Shown here: piece after piece, positions 4,192 to 7,678 of the stretch
How positions within the stretch are numbered: the stretch's first letter is position 1
How the letters are laid out: every line of letters starts with the position of its first letter
Source: Bordetella parapertussis
Lineage (GTDB): Bacteria > Pseudomonadota > Gammaproteobacteria > Burkholderiales > Burkholderiaceae_C
NCBI GenBank assembly: GCA_945875935.1
Contig: CAMCNE010000105.1
Span: 1 to 7,678, forward strand
Length of the DNA: 7,678 nucleotides
Reading direction: 5' to 3'
Notes under the pieces: generated by a model
What the model saw: only the letters and a program-made list of their open reading frames with translations
Database searches by the model: none
What the model was told of the DNA's origin: nothing
Made by a program: the position numbers and the translations under genes

Positions 4192-6678
4192 ATGAACTCC
4201 CCAGCACGCACTTCAAGCCTCAAGTCTCAGTTGGCGGTCGCCGCCGCCGTGTGCGCTGTGGGGCTGTTCGCCTCGCACCAGGCAAACGCTGCGCTCCCGG
4301 TTGCGGGGACGACGACCTGGAAAGTCACCCTGCCGGCCACACCCGCAGGTGCCACCACCTGGAAGGTCAGCGTCGGTGTCTACAACTCGCAAGGCGTGCT
4401 GGTGCGCTCGCTGGTTCGCGGGGCCAGTTTGTCTCCCGGCTTGAGGTCGGGCATCTGGAACGGTAAAAACGACGCCGGCGTGGCCGTGCCCACCGGCGCT
4501 GGCAATGTCTACACCATCCGTCTGGCGTATCACAACATCGGCTACGCCTGGGAAGGCGTGATCGGCAACACCTCTTCCAGCTTTGACGGCACTGGCGTGC
4601 ATTCCTACATGCAGCCGGTCAACGGCATCGCCATCCAGGGCAGCAACGCCTACATGGCCGTGGGCTACAACGAGGGCCAGCCCGGTCTGTCGGGCTTCGC
4701 GCTGTCGGCACCCAACACCGCGCTGCGGCAGCTTCCCAGCACCGATGCCTTCGTGGCCTACGCGATGGTCGCAGCCGATGCGTCGAATGTGTACGCGGCC
4801 AACATCGGCGGATTCGCCAAGACATCTTTCGTGCGAGCCTTTGACAAGTCGTCGTTTGCCGCGGTGAATCTGGCGTCCGGCCAATCGGTCTGCCTGAACT
4901 ACCTGTCTGCCGGCGTGTGCTACCCGGATCAAAGTTATTCGGGCGTGATTGACTACTACGCCGCGTCCTCGGCCGCAGACAACGCGGCCAAGGGCCCGAC
5001 CGGCATCGCCGTGCAGCAAAGCGGCAACGTGCTGGCCGTGGCTCACGGCGGTCTGAATCTGGTGCGCCTGTTCAACAAGACCACAGGGGCCTCGCTGGGC
5101 AGCATCTCGGTGCCCATGAGCAGCAATGCCAGCAAGTACAACCAGATCAGCATGACCGCCGCGGGCGACCTGTGGGTCATCTCGGGCAGCACGGTGGTGC
5201 GCTACACCGATCTGTCGGGCACGCCAAGTCAGGCGGCGGTGATCAGTAGCGGTCTGGTCAGCCCACTGGCTGTGTCGGCCGAAGGCTCGAGCGTGGATGC
5301 CGGCGGCGTCTGGGTGGCCGATGGCGGTGCCAGCCAGCAGATCAAGCACTTCACCTCGGCCGGCGCTGCGGGTTCGGCATCGGGCGACACCAAGGGTGAT
5401 GCCGGCGGCTATGCGTCCAGCCCTGCTGTGTCTGACACCAAGCTGTGCTTCAAGGTGGCAGGTGGCGAAAGAACCGCCTTGGCCGCCGAATCGGATGGCT
5501 CGCTGTGGGTTGGCGACACCTGCAACAACCGCATGCTGCGCTTTGCTCCAGCCTCCACAACGGCTGGCACCAAGGTGTCCTATCTGCCCCTGGTTTACGC
5601 CTCCACGGTGGACCATGGCAACCCAAGTTGTGTTTACGCCAACTTCCTGCAGTTTTGCAACACGGTCAACCGTACCGACGCCTTGGTGGCCGGTGGCGCG
5701 GCCTGGCCGCTGGTCAAGAACTGGCTGCCCAGCCTGCCCGCGGGCGTGACAGACTCAAGCCGGGACAACAGCGGCTTTGGCGGCTTCACCACGGTCCAAA
5801 CCTTGTCGAACAGCCGCACGTATGGCTTGGTCACGGTCGGCAACGTCCAGAAGCTCGTCGAGTTGCCATCGTCCGGCCCTGTGCGCCTGATCGGCACCTT
5901 GCCGCAAGTGGCCAACACCACCACCACGGTGATGTACGAGGGCGGCGATCTGGGCTACGCCACCACGACTGCAGGTGCCAGCACGCAGACGGTGTACCGC
6001 CTGCCTTTGACGGGTTTCAACGGCTTGGGCGACCCTCAATGGGGCACCGCAGTGGTTCAGGCGACAGTGCCCACCGCCGCGACGTCGGCCTACAGCCGTG
6101 CCGGCACCTTCTCGGGTGTGGTCGGTCCGCGCTTTCCACTGACGGCTTCCAACCGCGTGGTGTTCTTTGACCAGTCGGTCACCGGCAGCAATTTGCACCT
6201 GGGTGCGGCCACCCGCTACGACACCAAGTGGCTGTGGCTGGCCAGCCCGTCGGGCTTGATGGACGGCAAGGGTGTGTTCCAGACCAAGCCTGTCGATGGC
6301 TCGGTCAACTACGGCGGCAACCTGGTGTGGGCCAACGGGTCGAACATCGTTTACGGCTACCACGGCACCAACTTCAAGGATCCGCTGAATGGCAAGGTGG
6401 GCTACGCCAATCAGTTCATGCACTTCGACGACAACGGCTTGTTCCTGGGTCAGTTTGGCGAGTCGACCACCCGCACCACGCGGCCGGTGGGTGCGCGGCT
6501 GCCTATCGATCCCTTGAGCCCGACGCTGGTTCAAGAGCCCCTGGGCGGCCCGCTGTTTCTGTACAGCGGCGATGAAGCCGGCCACGGTGGTGTCCACCGC
6601 TTCCGCTTCAACGGCTTGAACACCCTGGTCTACAAGACCGGCACGGCGACCGTCGGTGCCACCGTCACGCTGAATTGA
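4192..6678 (+). CDS. secreted protein with FlgD-like Ig domain and beta-propeller-like repeats
   Basis: 828 residues with no named family that I recognise. Residues 1-33 are a Sec signal peptide: basic start, hydrophobic core 14-27, likely cleavage ANA33|A34. Residues about 54-115 resemble the FlgD-type Ig domain, with a 'VYNSQGVLVRSL' strand, a 'GIWNGKNDAG' turn and a 'VPTGAGNVYTIRL' strand. From about 140 onward short repeats recall NHL or similar propeller blades, such as GIAVQQSGNVLAVAHGG (271-287), SDGSLWVGDTCNNRMLRF (434-451) and HFDDNGLFLGQFGE (745-758). The mature chain has six Cys (234, 243, 419, 444, 480, 489), an even number compatible with disulfides. The C-terminus (ATVGATVTLN) carries no anchor or sorting signal. 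I chose the ATG at 4192 because the signal peptide starts there and AAGGG lies 10 nt upstream. A GTG at 4114 would add 26 residues that spoil it. It is probably co-transcribed with the sorting-signal gene 35 nt downstream, suggesting a shared surface or matrix role. Confidence 0.88.
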   Translation: MNSPARTSSLKSQLAVAAAVCAVGLFASHQANAALPVAGTTTWKVTLPATPAGATTWKVSVGVYNSQGVLVRSLVRGASLSPGLRSGIWNGKNDAGVAVPTGAGNVYTIRLAYHNIGYAWEGVIGNTSSSFDGTGVHSYMQPVNGIAIQGSNAYMAVGYNEGQPGLSGFALSAPNTALRQLPSTDAFVAYAMVAADASNVYAANIGGFAKTSFVRAFDKSSFAAVNLASGQSVCLNYLSAGVCYPDQSYSGVIDYYAASSAADNAAKGPTGIAVQQSGNVLAVAHGGLNLVRLFNKTTGASLGSISVPMSSNASKYNQISMTAAGDLWVISGSTVVRYTDLSGTPSQAAVISSGLVSPLAVSAEGSSVDAGGVWVADGGASQQIKHFTSAGAAGSASGDTKGDAGGYASSPAVSDTKLCFKVAGGERTALAAESDGSLWVGDTCNNRMLRFAPASTTAGTKVSYLPLVYASTVDHGNPSCVYANFLQFCNTVNRTDALVAGGAAWPLVKNWLPSLPAGVTDSSRDNSGFGGFTTVQTLSNSRTYGLVTVGNVQKLVELPSSGPVRLIGTLPQVANTTTTVMYEGGDLGYATTTAGASTQTVYRLPLTGFNGLGDPQWGTAVVQATVPTAATSAYSRAGTFSGVVGPRFPLTASNRVVFFDQSVTGSNLHLGAATRYDTKWLWLASPSGLMDGKGVFQTKPVDGSVNYGGNLVWANGSNIVYGYHGTNFKDPLNGKVGYANQFMHFDDNGLFLGQFGESTTRTTRPVGARLPIDPLSPTLVQEPLGGPLFLYSGDEAGHGGVHRFRFNGLNTLVYKTGTATVGATVTLN

Positions 6679-6713
6679 ACCGAACTACTTTTGAATTTCG
6701 AGAGACTTTTGCC

Positions 6714-7385
6714 ATGAACCGCATTCGACCGATCGCCGCCGCACTGGCGCTGTTTTTCAGCGCGACAGCCGCCAACGCCTCGCTGGTGATGAGCTGGAAC
6801 TTCACCAGCGCCAGCACCTCCGGCAGCGGCACCTTCACCGCCAGGCTCTGGGATGACAGTGTTGACGGAAGCCTCGAGGACTACGTGACCAACACCCTGC
6901 AGTTCCTCGATGCCGGTACCTACGTGCCCAACCCGAACGACTTCTACGTCATGACCGGCGCCACCGGCGCGATCAACGGCAAGGCGATTTCCCTGCTGGA
7001 CAAGTACGCAACCGCCGATGACGGACTTGGCGGTACCACCGTCACGGCCGGTTTTGCCGGCAACGACAACGTGGTGCTTGAGCCCAACCCCAACAACCTC
7101 AACGCCGCGGCCCGCGGCTACTTCACCCCCCTGGGTGTTTCGTTCATCGATACAGACAGCACGATGTGGAACCTCGCGGTTCCGTACGTGCCCGGCACCG
7201 TGACGTATCAGTTCGTCAACTCGGTGGACTACACCGCCATCGATGGCGACTTCACGTTGGTGACAACCTCAGGCGGTACCGTCAATCCCGTTCCGATTCC
7301 GGCCGCGGCCTGGTTGCTGCTGTCGGGTGTGGGTGGCTTGTTCATGGCGGGTCGCCGGCGGTCTGCACTGGCCAGCGCCCGTTGA
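6714..7385 (+). CDS. exosortase-sorted surface protein (VPLPA/PEP-CTERM type)
   Basis: 223 residues. Residues 1-22 form a signal peptide ending ANA22|S23. The C-terminus has the three parts of an exosortase sorting signal: the motif VPIPA (193-197), a hydrophobic helix AAWLLLSGVGGLFMAG (about 198-213) and a basic cluster RRR (214-216). In this system a membrane exosortase cleaves or transfers the protein near the motif, and the cargo is usually exported with an extracellular polysaccharide. The VPxPA form fits the VPLPA variant of PEP-CTERM. The 23-190 region is Asn/Asp/Thr/Gly-rich with no Cys, looks beta-rich, and has no family I can name. I chose the ATG at 6714 because the signal peptide starts there and GAGAG lies 9 nt upstream. 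A TTG at 6675 overlaps the preceding stop and is unlikely. It follows the propeller-like gene by 35 nt. No exosortase gene is in this window. Confidence 0.92.
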   Translation: MNRIRPIAAALALFFSATAANASLVMSWNFTSASTSGSGTFTARLWDDSVDGSLEDYVTNTLQFLDAGTYVPNPNDFYVMTGATGAINGKAISLLDKYATADDGLGGTTVTAGFAGNDNVVLEPNPNNLNAAARGYFTPLGVSFIDTDSTMWNLAVPYVPGTVTYQFVNSVDYTAIDGDFTLVTTSGGTVNPVPIPAAAWLLLSGVGGLFMAGRRRSALASAR

Positions 7386-7403
7386 TCGGGGCTTTGTCCC
7401 CGA
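7386..7403 (+). terminator. hairpin directly after the sorting-signal gene, weak terminator candidate
   Basis: TCGGGG (7386-7391) and CCCCGA (7398-7403) form a perfect 6-bp stem with a 6-nt loop that begins at the base after the TGA stop. It would sit at the 3' end of the two-gene transcript and could stop transcription or protect the mRNA end. No U-run follows on the plus strand, so an intrinsic terminator is not proven. Confidence 0.4.
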
Positions 7404-7407
7404 CCTG

Positions 7408-7441
7408 AAAAAATCCTCAAGTCGGCCCGAATGGCGGCCGA
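7408..7441 (-). terminator. hairpin plus T-run, candidate terminator of the VF530-family gene
   Basis: On the minus strand TCGGCC (7441-7436) and GGCCGA (7427-7422) form a 6-bp stem with an 8-nt loop, followed 8 nt later by six T (7413-7408). The orientation suits the gene ending at 7517. The gap between stem and T-run is longer than in a standard intrinsic terminator, so efficiency would be low. No gene is visible in 7386-7516. Confidence 0.4.
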
Positions 7442-7516
7442 TACCAAGACGTCGGCGACGGGTTTCGCTATTCGATTAGCAAGTCCAAGGTGCCCCAGTG
7501 CGACACCCGCCGACCC

Positions 7517-7678
7517 CTATTTCCAGCCCCGGCTTGTCTTGCCCGGTGGTTCTTCCCGCTGAGCGCGGCGCACGTCGCGCAGCATGAACAGGTAAAGCCC
7601 TTCCACCTTCTCGCGCGCCCACGGCGTCTTGCGAAGAAACTTCAGGCTCGACGCGACACTCGGCTCGCTGATGAAGCA
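7517..7678 (-). CDS. VF530/DUF2132-family small protein, 5' end cut by the window
   Basis: The last 53 codons of a gene entering from the right edge, ending in TAG. It opens CFISEPSVASSLKFLRKTPW and continues AREKVEGLYLFMLRD, matching the signature of the VF530 (DUF2132) family, where the core reads roughly 'CF.S.PSVKSSLKFLRKTPWAREKVE.LYL'. The family is small (about 70-80 residues), conserved in proteobacteria, and described as a putative DNA-binding fold. Its cellular role is not established. About 30-35 N-terminal residues should lie outside the window. The tail after LYL (about 23 residues, rich in Arg, Glu, Pro and Lys) seems longer than in the short members I recall. The gene is convergent with the sorting-signal gene, 131 nt between stops. 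Confidence 0.87.
   Translation of the reverse strand, partial: CFISEPSVASSLKFLRKTPWAREKVEGLYLFMLRDVRRAQREEPPGKTSRGWK

Noticed and set aside
4240..4257. Lipoprotein lipobox at Cys21 of the large secreted protein
   Set aside because: The residues before it are A-A-V-C. The -1 position is Val rather than Gly, Ala or Ser, and a good signal peptidase I site (ANA) follows at 31-33.
4213..5616. 467-codon open frame on the minus strand opposite the secreted-protein gene
   Set aside because: Same type of shadow. The plus-strand frame has a signal peptide and domain-like repeats, and the antisense product has neither.
7450..7460. CGTCGGCGACG palindrome in the right intergenic gap
   Set aside because: The arms leave a one-base loop, so it cannot fold as a hairpin, and 5-bp arms are common by chance in GC-rich DNA.
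1..7678. tRNA or rRNA genes, CRISPR arrays, insertion sequences, attachment sites
   Set aside because: No cloverleaf-like sequence, regular spaced repeats, transposase motifs or long flanking repeats were seen.

Overview
The window looks like a chromosomal segment of a GC-rich betaproteobacterium, probably Burkholderiales. The basis is the strong G/C bias at third codon positions, proteobacterial Edd, Eda and GloA sequences, a classical CTGT-N8-ACAG LexA operator, and an exosortase-type (PEP-CTERM/VPLPA-like) surface protein. This placement is inference from sequence character, with no phylogenetic marker in view.

Left edge (1-334): a compact SOS promoter reads leftward. A near-consensus -35/-10 pair on the minus strand is overlapped by a perfectly symmetric 20-bp LexA box, and it drives a well-formed 28-codon ORF with a good Shine-Dalgarno. 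Whatever follows that ORF lies outside the window. Positions 137-334 hold no convincing gene, only two small GC-rich hairpins before the next start.

Central housekeeping block (335-3985): a MobA/MocA-like nucleotidyltransferase-fold protein whose nucleotide-binding and metal-binding signatures are degraded is followed on the same strand by edd (6-phosphogluconate dehydratase) and, 29 nt later, eda (KDPG aldolase). Edd and Eda together are the two diagnostic steps of the Entner-Doudoroff pathway and turn 6-phosphogluconate into pyruvate plus glyceraldehyde-3-phosphate. gloA (glyoxalase I) converges on eda with only 7 nt between the stop codons. It detoxifies methylglyoxal, a by-product of the triose phosphates this pathway makes.

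Exported-protein block (4192-7385): two genes 35 nt apart encode (i) an 828-residue secreted protein with a FlgD-like Ig domain followed by NHL/beta-propeller-like repeats, and (ii) a 223-residue protein with a signal peptide and a C-terminal VPIPA + hydrophobic helix + RRR sorting signal. The second is expected to be processed by an exosortase. A short phased repeat (CTAGTCCG twice, 10-bp period) lies in the divergent gap between gloA and this pair and is a candidate operator.

Right edge (7386-7678): an intergenic stretch with two hairpins lies between convergent genes, followed by the 3' part of a VF530/DUF2132-family small-protein gene running off the window on the minus strand.

The best candidates for something undescribed are the SOS-controlled 28-residue ORF at the left edge and the two-gene secreted propeller/sorting-signal pair. 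The rest is well understood.
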